From positions 21,501 through 85,500 of the forward strand of contig FR895437.1 in NCBI GenBank assembly GCA_000435595.1: DNA of 64,000 bases. The letters are read 5' to 3'. Made by a program: the position numbers and the translations under genes. This document shows, in pieces, positions 35,834-45,010 of this stretch (the stretch's first letter is position 1; every line of letters starts with the position of its first letter). The notes beneath the pieces were generated by a model. That model did no database searches, was not told where the DNA came from, and worked only from the letters and a program-made list of their open reading frames with translations. This DNA is from Firmicutes bacterium CAG:882 (GTDB lineage Bacteria; Bacillota; Clostridia; Lachnospirales; Lachnospiraceae).

Positions 35834-36094
35834 CTATAAACCTTTAACCGAAATATAATTTTTTAGAAGTTCTTCAACCAATTCATCACGTTCAACCTTC
35901 ATAATAAGGCTTCTTGCATTATTATGGCTGGTTATGTACGTCGGATCACCTGACATAATGTATCCGACAATCTGGTTAATCGGGTTATATCCCTTCTCAG
36001 TCAAAGCCTTACACACGGTATTAAGAACATCGGATACCTCCATATGCTGTTCATCCGCAACCTTAAAATATTGTGTATTGGTTAAGTCTGACAT
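35834..36094 (-). CDS. ireB: IreB-family regulatory phosphoprotein (UPF0297)
   Basis: 86 residues from the ATG at 36094: [47 protein letters not shown], and an [13 protein letters not shown] tail. This is the small protein phosphorylated by the Ser/Thr kinase IreK in enterococci (cephalosporin resistance). The TSS of the promoter at 36125-36153 falls near 36118, after the longer possible ATG at 36121, which supports the shorter start. The conserved threonines lie in its first residues. Confidence 0.92.
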   Translation of the reverse strand: MSDLTNTQYFKVADEQHMEVSDVLNTVCKALTEKGYNPINQIVGYIMSGDPTYITSHNNARSLIMKVERDELVEELLKNYISVKGL

Positions 36095-36124
36095 AATCTT
36101 CACGTCCTTTGCACTATACATTTT

Positions 36125-36153
36125 ATCATAATATAATTTCTAAAAATTTGCAA
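36125..36153 (-). promoter_or_regulatory. Promoter of the ireB operon
   Basis: Minus strand TTGCAA (36148-36153), 17 bases, TATGAT (36125-36130). Drives ireB-ruvX-DUF1292-rnj-ylbF-mini-MltG-methyltransferase-U32; the -35 overlaps the end of mtaB. Confidence 0.65.
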
Positions 36154-37504
36154 TAGCTACCTGTGACATTACACTATCTTTTCCAAAAAGTCCATCAATT
36201 ATTACATCAACCTCGGAATTAATTTCCGCATTGCCATCATTTATCCCCTGCACAGGTATATACACCTTGACATACCTTCTTGTATGTCCCACAGCGTATT
36301 TTTTACCGTCCTTTTCGACGTATTCTTCCACAAGCACTTTCTCTTTTTCCCCGACAAAACTCTCTCTGTAATTCTCGGACAGCCCATCATCAAGCTCTAT
36401 AAGCTCATCGCTTCGGGCACTCTTAATGCTGTCTGCAACCTGATTTTCCATCCTGTCCGCAATGGTTCCTTTTCTTCTTGAGTACTTAAATACATGCATC
36501 TCAAAAAATTTGATTTTTTCAAGATATTTTTTAGTAACCGCAAACTCTTCATCCGTCTCTCCCGGAAATCCTACAATTACATCCGTTGTTATCGCCGGTC
36601 TGTCAAAATATTTTCTAATCTTATCCACCCCGTCCGAAAACTCTTCCGTATCATACCTTCTGTTCATGCGCCTAAGCGTCGCATCACAGCCGCTCTGCAA
36701 TGAAAGATGGAAATGCGGACATATCTTTTTTACGGCAGAAAGCCGTGTGAGGAACGCATCCGTAATAATTCTCGGCTCAAGCGACCCCAGACGTATTCTC
36801 TCTATTCCGTCAACCTTATCTATCGCCTCTATAACCTGAAGGAGTCTCTCTGCATTCGGTACAGGCTGTGCATTATACTCTGTATTGTCAAAGTCCAGCC
36901 CGTATGAGCTTAAATGTATTCCCGTAATGACTATCTCGTGACATCCGCTCTCCGCAAGCTTATTGACCTCAGACATGATATCTTCAAGGCTTCTGCTTCT
37001 CACTCTTCCTCTTGCAAACGGAATGATGCAGTATGTGCAGAACTGATTACAGCCGTCCTGAATCTTAATGTACGCTCTTGTGTGGATCTCACTTCCGCTT
37101 ATAGCCAGTCTTTCATATTCCTTCGTTTTATTTATGTCGATGAACGAGTCCGTATCCTTTCCCTTAAAATACTCATCAAGCACTTCCACTATCTGTCCCT
37201 TTTTGTTATTCCCGACAATAATGTCCACTGCACTATCCTCTAAGAGCTTTTCTCCCGCTTCCTGAACATAGCAGCCTGCAGCCACAACAACAGCATTGGG
37301 ATTATCCTTCTTTGCCTTGTGAAGCATCTGTCTCGACTTGCGGTCTGCAATATTCGTTACGGTGCATGTATTTATAATATATACATCTGCTGATTCCTTA
37401 CCAAATTCCACTATATCGTACCCTGCCGCCTCTAATAGCTGTCTCATGGCCTCTGTTTCGTATGAATTTACCTTACAGCCAAGATTATGTAATGTACATT
37501 TCAT
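36140..37504 (-). CDS. mtaB: tRNA t6A37 methylthiotransferase MtaB
   Basis: 454 residues of the methylthiotransferase family: UPF0004 domain with TLGCKVNSYET and INTCTVTNIADRKSRQ cysteines, radical-SAM core with the CxxxCxxC motif in CNQFCTYCIIPFARG near residue 156, and a C-terminal TRAM domain after SFVGEKEKVLVEEY. Converts t6A to ms2t6A at position 37 of tRNA. ATG start. TIGR01579-type (MtaB/YqeV) by HNLGCKVN. Confidence 0.93.
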   Translation of the reverse strand: MKCTLHNLGCKVNSYETEAMRQLLEAAGYDIVEFGKESADVYIINTCTVTNIADRKSRQMLHKAKKDNPNAVVVAAGCYVQEAGEKLLEDSAVDIIVGNNKKGQIVEVLDEYFKGKDTDSFIDINKTKEYERLAISGSEIHTRAYIKIQDGCNQFCTYCIIPFARGRVRSRSLEDIMSEVNKLAESGCHEIVITGIHLSSYGLDFDNTEYNAQPVPNAERLLQVIEAIDKVDGIERIRLGSLEPRIITDAFLTRLSAVKKICPHFHLSLQSGCDATLRRMNRRYDTEEFSDGVDKIRKYFDRPAITTDVIVGFPGETDEEFAVTKKYLEKIKFFEMHVFKYSRRKGTIADRMENQVADSIKSARSDELIELDDGLSENYRESFVGEKEKVLVEEYVEKDGKKYAVGHTRRYVKVYIPVQGINDGNAEINSEVDVIIDGLFGKDSVMSQVAIANF

Positions 37505-37536
37505 TAAAATTAGTACCTTCTTTCTGACATTTTGTA

Positions 37537-37565
37537 TTGACTTTTTAAAGTTAAAAATGTATCAT
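37537..37565 (+). promoter_or_regulatory. Promoter of the HPr-like gene
   Basis: TTGACT (37537-37542), exactly 17 bases, TATCAT (37560-37565), then AGGAGGG nine bases before the ATG at 37597. Close to consensus. Confidence 0.75.
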
Positions 37566-37596
37566 TGAATTAATAAAATTACTAGGAGGGTGTACC

Positions 37597-37827
37597 ATGA
37601 AAACAGTTCAGATTTCACTTAATTCTATCGATAAGGTAAAGTCATTTGTTAACGATATCACCAAGTTCGATGTTGATTTCGACCTCGTATCCGGCAGATA
37701 TGTTATCGACGCTAAGTCTATTATGGGTATCTTTTCCCTTGACTTAAGCAAGCCTATCGACTTGAATATTCATGCCGAGGAGAACGTAGATACAATTCTT
37801 TCCGTTCTTGCTCCATATCTTGTATAG
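37597..37827 (+). CDS. HPr-like protein lacking the active-site histidine
   Basis: 76 residues with the HPr fold pattern: KFDVDFDLVSGRYVIDAKSIMGIFSLDL matches the HPr centre (shown here in two parts: KFDVDFDLV and DAKSIMGIFSLDL), so the regulatory serine (Ser41, equal to Ser46) is kept. The usual His15 loop (GIHARPA) is replaced by SIDKVKSF, so phosphotransfer to sugars by the PTS is not possible. A Crh-like role as serine-phosphorylated partner of CcpA is a guess. Own promoter and terminator, so monocistronic; it lies alone between mtaB and thiI. Confidence 0.85.
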   Translation: MKTVQISLNSIDKVKSFVNDITKFDVDFDLVSGRYVIDAKSIMGIFSLDLSKPIDLNIHAEENVDTILSVLAPYLV

Positions 37828-37871
37828 CTCGTATTTACATACTACTACATAAGATTATGTAATATCTTATT

Positions 37872-37907
37872 AAAAGGGATTCCGCAATGTGGAATCCCTT
37901 TTTTTGT
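37872..37907 (+). terminator. Bidirectional terminator between HPr-like gene and thiI
   Basis: Stem AAAAGGGATTCC (37872-37883) / GGAATCCCTTTT (37891-37902), loop of 7, then TTTTT on the plus strand; on the minus strand the same stem ends in CCCTTTT. Serves the HPr-like gene and, with the next repeat, thiI. Confidence 0.88.
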
Positions 37908-37940
37908 GTAATAGAAGACTTCATTCCTATTACACAAAAA
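37901..37940. repeat. Perfect 14-bp inverted repeat beside the terminator
   Basis: TTTTTGTGTAATAG (37901-37914) and CTATTACACAAAAA (37927-37940), loop 12. It shares its T-run with the preceding terminator. Lies just after the thiI stop in minus direction. Confidence 0.8.
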
Positions 37941-37964
37941 CGCTCCGCGGGGATGCGCAGCTTT

Positions 37965-39143
37965 TTATTCAACCCGGATTGTCTCCGTAGTATCAATTGC
38001 TGTCTTTACAAGTTCATCTATCTTCTCCGAGAGCTTAAGCTCAGACCTCTCAATCACCTTCCTGTTAGGCTTTGTCACAGGATGCTTTGCGACAAATATC
38101 GTACAGCAGTCCTCAAACGGAAGTATCGATGTCTCATAGGTTCCGATTTTCTCGGAAATATCTATGATTTCCTGCTTATCAAAGCCGATAAGCGGTCTGA
38201 TTACGGGAAGCTCACACACTGCATTGGTGACGAGAAGACTGTGCATGGTCTGGCTCGCTACCTGACCGATACTCTCACCCGTCACAAGCCCAAGGCAGTC
38301 TGATTCATTGGCAAAATGCTCTGCTATCTTCATCATATATCGGCGCATGATTATTGTGAGTTCATCATGCGGACATTTCTCATAGATGTATAACTGAATA
38401 TCCGTGAAATTAACCACATGAAGATTAATAGGTCCCGAGTACTGTGTGACGATTCTTGCAAGGTCGATTACCTTCTGCTTTGCTCTCTCACTTGTGTATG
38501 GCGGTGCATGGAAATATACCGCATCAATCTTTACGCCCCGCTTAGCAACCATGTAACCTGCCACCGGACTGTCAATCCCCCCCGAAAGCAGAAGCATTGC
38601 CTTACCGTTGGTTCCTACAGGCATTCCTCCCGGTCCCGGAATAAGTTCAGTGTAGATATTGATTCTGCTTCTAATCTCAACATTTACATATATATCCGGT
38701 TTGTGAACGTCAACCGTCATCTCAGGAATCGCATCAAGAATTTTCTCGCCCATAGCCATATTGATTCCCATTGAATCAAGAGGATAGTTCTTTCTTGCAC
38801 GTCTTGCGTTTACCTTGAAGGTCATCTTCTTTCCCTTATACATCGTCTTAAGGTAATCCACAACCTCCTCTGCAAGCTTGTCAAAGCCCTCATCCTTCAC
38901 CTGAAGCATAGGACATATCCAGAGAATTCCGAACACCTTTTTAAGTGCATTTATCGCATCCTCATCATCGAACTCGCTTGTTCCCTCAACGTATATTCTT
39001 CCGTTCTCCTTTGTCACATCGAATGTGCCGTCAACCTTTTTTAAGGCATGGCGTATCTGATGTACAAGCATATCCTCAAATATATATCTGTTTTTTCCCT
39101 TTGTACCGATTTCACCGTACTTAATCAAAAAAGCCTTGTACAT
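37965..39143 (-). CDS. thiI: tRNA 4-thiouridine sulfurtransferase ThiI
   Basis: 392 residues: N-terminal ferredoxin-like and THUMP domains (about 1-165), then the PP-loop ATPase with LLLSGGIDSPVAGYMV near residue 182. Installs s4U8 in tRNA and helps sulfur transfer for thiamine. No rhodanese tail with its cysteine is visible after the PP-loop domain, as in Bacillus ThiI, so sulfur comes from the neighbouring desulfurase. Start ATG after GGAGGAAAA. Confidence 0.95.
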   Translation of the reverse strand: MYKAFLIKYGEIGTKGKNRYIFEDMLVHQIRHALKKVDGTFDVTKENGRIYVEGTSEFDDEDAINALKKVFGILWICPMLQVKDEGFDKLAEEVVDYLKTMYKGKKMTFKVNARRARKNYPLDSMGINMAMGEKILDAIPEMTVDVHKPDIYVNVEIRSRINIYTELIPGPGGMPVGTNGKAMLLLSGGIDSPVAGYMVAKRGVKIDAVYFHAPPYTSERAKQKVIDLARIVTQYSGPINLHVVNFTDIQLYIYEKCPHDELTIIMRRYMMKIAEHFANESDCLGLVTGESIGQVASQTMHSLLVTNAVCELPVIRPLIGFDKQEIIDISEKIGTYETSILPFEDCCTIFVAKHPVTKPNRKVIERSELKLSEKIDELVKTAIDTTETIRVE

Positions 39144-39159
39144 TTTTCCTCCTTACACT

Positions 39160-40314
39160 TTAATGTCTTGTATATCTTCTGAGCATAGGCACCAGCTCAT
39201 TAAGTGCAATTATAACTTCATCAAGTTCTTCCTTTGTATTCTCGGTACAAAGGCTGAATCTGATGGTCGAATCCAAGAGATTGTTCTTAACCCCGATTGC
39301 CTTCAGCGTTCCTGAGAGTGCAGGCTTGTTAGACGAGCATGCCGACCCCGATGACACATATATTCCCTTGTCCTCGAGTGCATGTAAAAGCACCTCACTT
39401 CTGACATTCTCGAAGCTTATACTGATAACATGAGGAGTTCCCTCATGTCCTCTCCTGCCATTGAACACTGTTCCCGGAATTTCAAGAACCCTATCCGTGA
39501 AATACTCCTTAAGCTCATAGAGTCTTTCAATCTTCTCGTCAAAATTCTCATAACACAGCTTAGCAGCAAGTGCCATTCCGGCTATTCCCGGCACGTTCTC
39601 AGTTCCCGAACGCATGCCTTTTTGCTGTCCTCCGCCGAAAATAATAGGATTAATCTTGGTTTTATCCTTGATATATAAAAATCCGACTCCCTTAGGTCCG
39701 TGAAGCTTGTGAGCACTCACTGACATAAGATCGATATTCTCCCTCTTGGGGATTATTCTGTACTTTCCGAACGCCTGCACAGCATCAGTATGGAAAATAA
39801 TCTCAGGATTATACTCTTTTACCATTGCTGCCGCCTCAGCTATCGGTTCGACAATGCTCACCTCGTTGTTGGCATACATAATTGAGACTAAAATCGTCTC
39901 AGGTTTCAAGGCCTCCTTTAATGCTTCAAGACTGACACGGCCGGTCGCATCAACGGGGAGATATGTTATCTCAAATCCGTTCTTTTCAAGAAAAACCGTC
40001 GTCTCAAGGATTGCCGGATGTTCAATCATTGTGGTTATGATGTGATTTCCCCGCCTTTTATTAGCCAGTGCCGTTCCGATGAACGCCATATTGTCAGACT
40101 CTGTTCCACCCGACGTATACAAAAGCTCCTTCTTATCGCATTTTAATATGGACGCGAGTGTCTCTCCTGCCTCGTTGAGATATCGCTCCGCCTGAACTCC
40201 CTTGTTATGCTTAGATGACGGATTACCGTAGTCCTCAAGCATTATCTTACTCATAAGCTTTACAACGTCAGGATGCACTGCCGTTGTAGCTGAATTATCC
40301 AAATATATCTCCAT
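39160..40314 (-). CDS. Cysteine desulfurase (NifS/IscS family)
   Basis: 384 residues, PLP enzyme: IYLDNSATTAVHPDV, the HTDAVQAFG aspartate, the lysine in SAHKLHGPKGVGF near residue 203, and the catalytic-loop cysteine in SSGSACSSNKPAL near residue 324. Provides persulfide sulfur to ThiI for tRNA thiolation; gene pair thiI-nifZ type is standard. Start ATG after GAGGAATAAT. Confidence 0.95.
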   Translation of the reverse strand: MEIYLDNSATTAVHPDVVKLMSKIMLEDYGNPSSKHNKGVQAERYLNEAGETLASILKCDKKELLYTSGGTESDNMAFIGTALANKRRGNHIITTMIEHPAILETTVFLEKNGFEITYLPVDATGRVSLEALKEALKPETILVSIMYANNEVSIVEPIAEAAAMVKEYNPEIIFHTDAVQAFGKYRIIPKRENIDLMSVSAHKLHGPKGVGFLYIKDKTKINPIIFGGGQQKGMRSGTENVPGIAGMALAAKLCYENFDEKIERLYELKEYFTDRVLEIPGTVFNGRRGHEGTPHVISISFENVRSEVLLHALEDKGIYVSSGSACSSNKPALSGTLKAIGVKNNLLDSTIRFSLCTENTKEELDEVIIALNELVPMLRRYTRH

Positions 40315-40315
40315 A

Positions 40316-41086
40316 TTATTCCTCTGTCTGATCCTCTAACGCATAGGCAAGCATGGAAAGAAATGCCATACCTGCCGTCTCGGTTCTAAGTATACGCTTT
40401 CCCAGTGTTACCGTATGCATTCCGAGCTCCTTTGCAGCGGCAATTTCATCGTTCTCAAAGCCGCCCTCAGGTCCTATAAACACAGCCACGCTGTCCTGTG
40501 GTCTTATTGCCGATACAAGCTTCCTTGTCTCAGCCATTCCGTTCTCGTTCTCATACGGAACGAAGCATATATCACATCCCGAGGCCTGCTTTAAGGCATC
40601 CTTGTAATTCATCACAGGTCCTACCTGTGGTATTACCGAACGCTTGCTCTGCTTTGCCGCGCTCTCGCTGATTGCATTCCAGCGCGAGAGCTTAGCTGCT
40701 GCCTTTTTATCATCAAGCTTTACAACCGAGCGCTTCATGGCTACAGGTATTATCCTGGCTGCTCCAAGCTCAACCGCCTTCTGTATTATAAGCTCAAGCT
40801 TATCACTCTTTGGAAGTCCCTGATATATGATAACCCTGCACGGAAGCTCTGTGTCTGCAACATTCTCCTGTGTTATGTCAAACACAGCTTCATCGTCAGT
40901 GTAATCTTCAAGCTCACACATATAATTGCCCGATGATAAATCCCCTGACAAATTATTTTTAACACTTATAAGCACGGAATCTCCGTGCTTAAGACGGATT
41001 ACGTTCCTTACATGATTGTAATCCGCCCCGTTGACGTATATCCTGCTATCCTTTATCTGATTCTCTTCTACAAAAAAATGATACAT
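40316..41086 (-). CDS. rsmE: 16S rRNA m3U1498 methyltransferase RsmE
   Basis: 256 residues, SPOUT-type methyltransferase: N-terminal PUA-like part with HVRNVIRLKHGDSV, then YQGLPKSDKLELIIQKAVELG, and knot region FIGPEGGFENDEI with TLGKRILRTETAGMAFL. Modifies U1498 of 16S rRNA. Follows prmA by four bases. Confidence 0.95.
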   Translation of the reverse strand: MYHFFVEENQIKDSRIYVNGADYNHVRNVIRLKHGDSVLISVKNNLSGDLSSGNYMCELEDYTDDEAVFDITQENVADTELPCRVIIYQGLPKSDKLELIIQKAVELGAARIIPVAMKRSVVKLDDKKAAAKLSRWNAISESAAKQSKRSVIPQVGPVMNYKDALKQASGCDICFVPYENENGMAETRKLVSAIRPQDSVAVFIGPEGGFENDEIAAAKELGMHTVTLGKRILRTETAGMAFLSMLAYALEDQTEE

Positions 41087-41090
41087 TATC

Positions 41091-42062
41091 CTATCGTTCC
41101 CGCGTCTGCTTTCTTACTGCAGTTATTGAAACCCAGTCTCCCTGATGTGATACATCGACAATCTCAAGCTCAGGATTCTCCATTATTGTCTTTTTTACCG
41201 CGTCTTCCTTCATATCAATTATTCCGGAGGTTATGAATACGCCTCCATGCTTGATATGCTGTGCAATTTCTTTTGACAACGGCATTATAACATCCGCAAG
41301 AATGTTAGCAGTGACAACATCGTACTTCTCATACCCGACCTCATCCTGAACAGCTTTGTCATCTATTATATTGCCCTGAATAACCTTGAATATATCAGGA
41401 GCAAAACCATTGGCTTCCATATTCTCGGCACTTGCCGTTATGGCGTTCTCGTCCAGGTCGGTTCCTATAATGCTTTTTGCTCCAAGCATCTTTGCAATTA
41501 CCGCAAGAATACCGCTTCCCGTTCCGACATCAAGGAGCTCAGTCTCAGGTGTCACATACTTCTCAAGCTGCTTTATCACAAGCTGTGTAGTCTCATGCAT
41601 TCCCGTTCCGAATGCCGTACCCGGATCTATATTGACAACCATTCTGCCCTGCATATCATCCGGAACCGTCTCCCATGTAGGCTTGATTACAATATCCTTT
41701 ACCATAAAAGGCTTAAAATATTCTTTCCAGTTGTTGACCCAGTCCTTGTCCTCAGTCTCTGATTCCTCTATTGTACAGGCTCCGACATCGACAAAATCCT
41801 TGAGGTCGTCAAGACCGTTTCTTACTTTATCCATAAGCTCATCTGTAGCATCAGCCTCGTCAATGTAGAAGCTGACATAGCCTATGCCCTCATCAGGAGG
41901 AAGTTCAGGAAGAATGTCAATGAACATTGCCTTGGTGTCCTTATCCGAGAGCTGCACGTTATCCTCAACCTGCACTCCGTCAATACCAAGTTCAATCAAC
42001 ATGCCGCTCACCAAGTCCTCGGCCGCAGTCGTAGTTGTTATTCTGAATTTTTTCCACTTCAT
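41091..42062 (-). CDS. prmA: Ribosomal protein L11 methyltransferase
   Basis: 323 residues: N-terminal substrate domain, then class I methyltransferase with NIDPGTAFGTGMHETTQLV and LDVGTGSGILAVIAK near residue 180, and the NILADVI motif. Methylates L11. ATG start after GAGGATTTAAGTT. Confidence 0.95.
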   Translation of the reverse strand: MKWKKFRITTTTAAEDLVSGMLIELGIDGVQVEDNVQLSDKDTKAMFIDILPELPPDEGIGYVSFYIDEADATDELMDKVRNGLDDLKDFVDVGACTIEESETEDKDWVNNWKEYFKPFMVKDIVIKPTWETVPDDMQGRMVVNIDPGTAFGTGMHETTQLVIKQLEKYVTPETELLDVGTGSGILAVIAKMLGAKSIIGTDLDENAITASAENMEANGFAPDIFKVIQGNIIDDKAVQDEVGYEKYDVVTANILADVIMPLSKEIAQHIKHGGVFITSGIIDMKEDAVKKTIMENPELEIVDVSHQGDWVSITAVRKQTRER

Positions 42063-42109
42063 AACTTAAATCCTCATTCCGTAAATACTTTACGTCACGG
42101 CAGACAGGC

Positions 42110-43504
42110 TTAGCCGATAAGGAATGCCTTATAGCCGAGCATTGTCTCATATACATCTGCCTTGCTTACGATTTCCCAAGGTGCATGCATTGAAAGCACA
42201 GGTATACCTGAATCGACAACCTCCATGCCGTACTGGGCAAGAATATAGGCGATGGTTCCGCCGCCGCCAACATCAACCTTTCCAAGCTCCGCTGACTGAT
42301 AACATACCTTCTGCTTGTCGAGCATATTTCTTATCTCACCTAAGAATTCAGCATTGCAGTCATTGCTTCCCGACTTGCCTCTTGAACCTGTGAACTTATT
42401 AAATACCATACCCTTTCCAAGGAAAGCCGCATTCTTCTTCTCGAACGCTGAAGGATAGAGAGGATCAAATGCCGCGCTCACGTCTGATGAGAGCATCTTA
42501 GAGTTTATAAGTGCTCTTCTAAGCTTAATCTCAGAATAGTCGCCTAAGCAGTTAAGCACCTCTGCAACCATGTTCTCAAAGAACTTAGAATGCATGCCTG
42601 TTGCTCCTACACTTCCAATCTCTTCCTTATCAACCAGGAGACATACGCTTGTCTTATCCACATCCTTGACATCAAGCATGGCAATGAGTGATGTGTAAGC
42701 ACATACTCTGTCATCATGTCCGTAACCCATAATCATGCTTCTGTCAATTCCATAGTCTCTTGCAGGACCTGCCGGAACAACCTCAAGCTCAGCGCTGAAG
42801 AAATCCTCCTCCTCAATGCCGTACTTCTCCTTGAGAATACGAAGCATGCCTGTCTTAACGCTCTCCTTGGCATCCTTCTCAGCCTTTGTCTCAGCCTTCT
42901 CAGGAATGCTTCCGATGAGAATATCAAGGTTCTCACCCTCAACTACCTTAGCACCCTTCTTCTCCATCTGCTCACCAGCCAGATGAATTAAAAGATCAGT
43001 AACTCCCACAACAGGATCATTCTTGTCCTCACCGATTACAACATCAACCGTCTTTCCGTTCTTTAAGGCCACAACTCCGTGAATTGCAAGAGGCATTGCC
43101 ACCCACTGATATTTCTTGATACCACCGTAGTAATGTGTATCAAGCAGAGCCATATCCGAATCCTCATAAAGAGGATTCTGCTTTACATCGATTCTCGGAG
43201 AATCAATGTGTGCACCGAGAATCTTCATTCCGTTCTCAAGAGGCTGCTTTCCGATATTGAAAAGAGCAAGTGTCTTGCCCATATGGCATGCATACACCTT
43301 ATCGCCTGCCTTTAACTTACCATTCTTGGCAATAATGGTCTTTAAATCCTTATAGCCCGCCTTCTTTGCAATCTTGATTGCCTCTGCGGCACATTCTCTC
43401 TCAGTCTTGCAGTCGGAAATATACTTCTTGTAATCCTCGCAGAACTTGAAAATCATTTCCTTCTTGGCTGCATCGGATGCAGTCCATACATTCTTTCTTT
43501 CCAT
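42110..43504 (-). CDS. M18 family aminopeptidase
   Basis: 464 residues. Di-zinc aminopeptidase of the aspartyl aminopeptidase (M18) type: GAHIDSPRIDVKQNPLYED near residue 96, VGHDD-type GYGHDDRVCAYTS, LVDKEEIGSVGATGM with catalytic Glu pair near residue 297, and VDVGGGGTIAYILA. Cytosolic peptide turnover. Start ATG after AAAGGAGCTACAAAC. Confidence 0.93.
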   Translation of the reverse strand: MERKNVWTASDAAKKEMIFKFCEDYKKYISDCKTERECAAEAIKIAKKAGYKDLKTIIAKNGKLKAGDKVYACHMGKTLALFNIGKQPLENGMKILGAHIDSPRIDVKQNPLYEDSDMALLDTHYYGGIKKYQWVAMPLAIHGVVALKNGKTVDVVIGEDKNDPVVGVTDLLIHLAGEQMEKKGAKVVEGENLDILIGSIPEKAETKAEKDAKESVKTGMLRILKEKYGIEEEDFFSAELEVVPAGPARDYGIDRSMIMGYGHDDRVCAYTSLIAMLDVKDVDKTSVCLLVDKEEIGSVGATGMHSKFFENMVAEVLNCLGDYSEIKLRRALINSKMLSSDVSAAFDPLYPSAFEKKNAAFLGKGMVFNKFTGSRGKSGSNDCNAEFLGEIRNMLDKQKVCYQSAELGKVDVGGGGTIAYILAQYGMEVVDSGIPVLSMHAPWEIVSKADVYETMLGYKAFLIG

Positions 43505-43542
43505 GTTTGTAGCTCCTTTATGTTATAATTAAATTAATTACT

Positions 43543-44103
43543 TTAGATTTCAACAGTTTCTGTCTCGGCTTCCTTTCTGAAGTCCTCAACCTTATCCGGG
43601 CTGATTACCGGAAGGTCATCAACACTCTTTACGCCGAAGCTTCTTAAAAACTCCTCCGTGGTGCCGAACAGGATTGGTCTTCCCGGCGCGTCAAGTCGTC
43701 CCACTTCATCCACAAGTCCGTATTCCACAAGCTTATTGACCGCATGATCACAGCTTACGCCTCTTATTCCCTCTATCTCCTGCTTTGTTATCGGCTGCTT
43801 ATATGCAATAATCGATAATGTCTCTAAAAGCACATCCGTCAAAACCTGCTTCTTAGGCTGCGTTGCCACCTTAATGATATACTCATAGGTTTCAGCCTTA
43901 GTACACATCTGAAAACTGTTATCAAGCTCAATAATCTTGATACCTCTGTCCTCAGCCTCATATCTGTCCATAAGATTGCGTATAAGCTTTACCGTGGTCG
44001 GCACATCCTGCTCTATCGCGGCAGCAATTCTTGAAACCTCCACCGACTCTCCCATCGTAAAGAGCACCGCCTCAATAACAGCATACATCTTATCTATATT
44101 CAT
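43543..44103 (-). CDS. scpB: Segregation and condensation protein B
   Basis: 186 residues with two winged-helix domains: VIEAVLFTMGESVEVSRIA, IIAYKQPITKQEIEGIRG, and LVEYGLVDEVGRLDAPGRP. Partner of ScpA in the SMC condensin. Start overlaps the scpA stop as ATGA. Confidence 0.96.
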   Translation of the reverse strand: MNIDKMYAVIEAVLFTMGESVEVSRIAAAIEQDVPTTVKLIRNLMDRYEAEDRGIKIIELDNSFQMCTKAETYEYIIKVATQPKKQVLTDVLLETLSIIAYKQPITKQEIEGIRGVSCDHAVNKLVEYGLVDEVGRLDAPGRPILFGTTEEFLRSFGVKSVDDLPVISPDKVEDFRKEAETETVEI

Positions 44104-44891
44104 GCTATTGTGTTCTCCTTCCCGGTCAAATCAGCATCCGGAAAATCCGTATTTTTGACAGTGATAACAATATCGTCCTCCCTGCTCTCCTGCTCCACCG
44201 TGATATTTCCCATCTTAATAAGTTCAAGCACTGCAAGGAAAGTCACTATGACCTGCACCTTGCTTGATGAAGCCAAAAGAAGCTCTCTGAAAGAAAAATG
44301 CTTATGCGTGGTTATAAAATCGCGCACATACGTCATTTTTTCCTCCAGGCTTACCTCCTCTTTTTCTATCTTGCCAAACTTACTTCTTATAGGATCAAGC
44401 TTATTCTCCTGACGCTTCATTATATCCTCAAATATAGCCTGAAGCTTTGCAAGGTTCATATCTCCCACAAGCTCTTCAAGATTGACCGGCTGCTTGTAAT
44501 CAGCAACCTCCTTCGGTATCGTAGGTGCCTTGAACATTGACCTGTCGGCATCCATGTACATATCCTTAAGCTCATAGGACATATACTTATACATCTTGTA
44601 CTCAAGAAGCTTCTCGACAAGCTCAGCTCTCGGATCTTCCTCCTCGCCATCCTCATTTACCTCGGCAGGAAGAAGCATCTTAGACTTAATATCAAGAAGT
44701 GTTGCCGCCATTACAAGGAACTCGCTCACAACGTTCAGATCCTTCTTCTCCATGTTATTGACATATTCCATGTACTGTTCTGTGATAAGCACAATCGGAA
44801 TATCATATATATTAACTTTGTTCTTGTCAATAAGGTGCAAAAGAAGGTCAAGCGGACCCTCAAACACCTCAAGCTTAACCGGAATAGCCAT
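44100..44891 (-). CDS. scpA: Segregation and condensation protein A
   Basis: 263 residues, kleisin of SMC condensin. The start MAIPVKLEVFEGPLDLLLHL at 44891 is the family N-terminus, with AAGGA upstream; the open frame to 44936 is not coding. LLDIKSKMLLP near residue 60 and the C-terminal winged helix bind SMC. Downstream scpB. Confidence 0.96.
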   Translation of the reverse strand: MAIPVKLEVFEGPLDLLLHLIDKNKVNIYDIPIVLITEQYMEYVNNMEKKDLNVVSEFLVMAATLLDIKSKMLLPAEVNEDGEEEDPRAELVEKLLEYKMYKYMSYELKDMYMDADRSMFKAPTIPKEVADYKQPVNLEELVGDMNLAKLQAIFEDIMKRQENKLDPIRSKFGKIEKEEVSLEEKMTYVRDFITTHKHFSFRELLLASSSKVQVIVTFLAVLELIKMGNITVEQESREDDIVITVKNTDFPDADLTGKENTIA

Positions 44892-44944
44892 TAATTCAAC
44901 ATCCTTTTTGCGATTGTGCAGGCATGATAAACCCACATTAGAAT

Positions 44945-44973
44945 ATCATACCGCAAAAAGCCCTCAATGACAA
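44945..44973 (-). promoter_or_regulatory. Promoter of scpA-scpB
   Basis: Minus strand TTGTCA (44968-44973), 17 bases, TATGAT (44945-44950); about 50 bases before the scpA start. Confidence 0.7.
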
Positions 44974-45010
44974 GTAGCAAATTCACCTGATGCCAATTCA
45001 GCCATTCATG

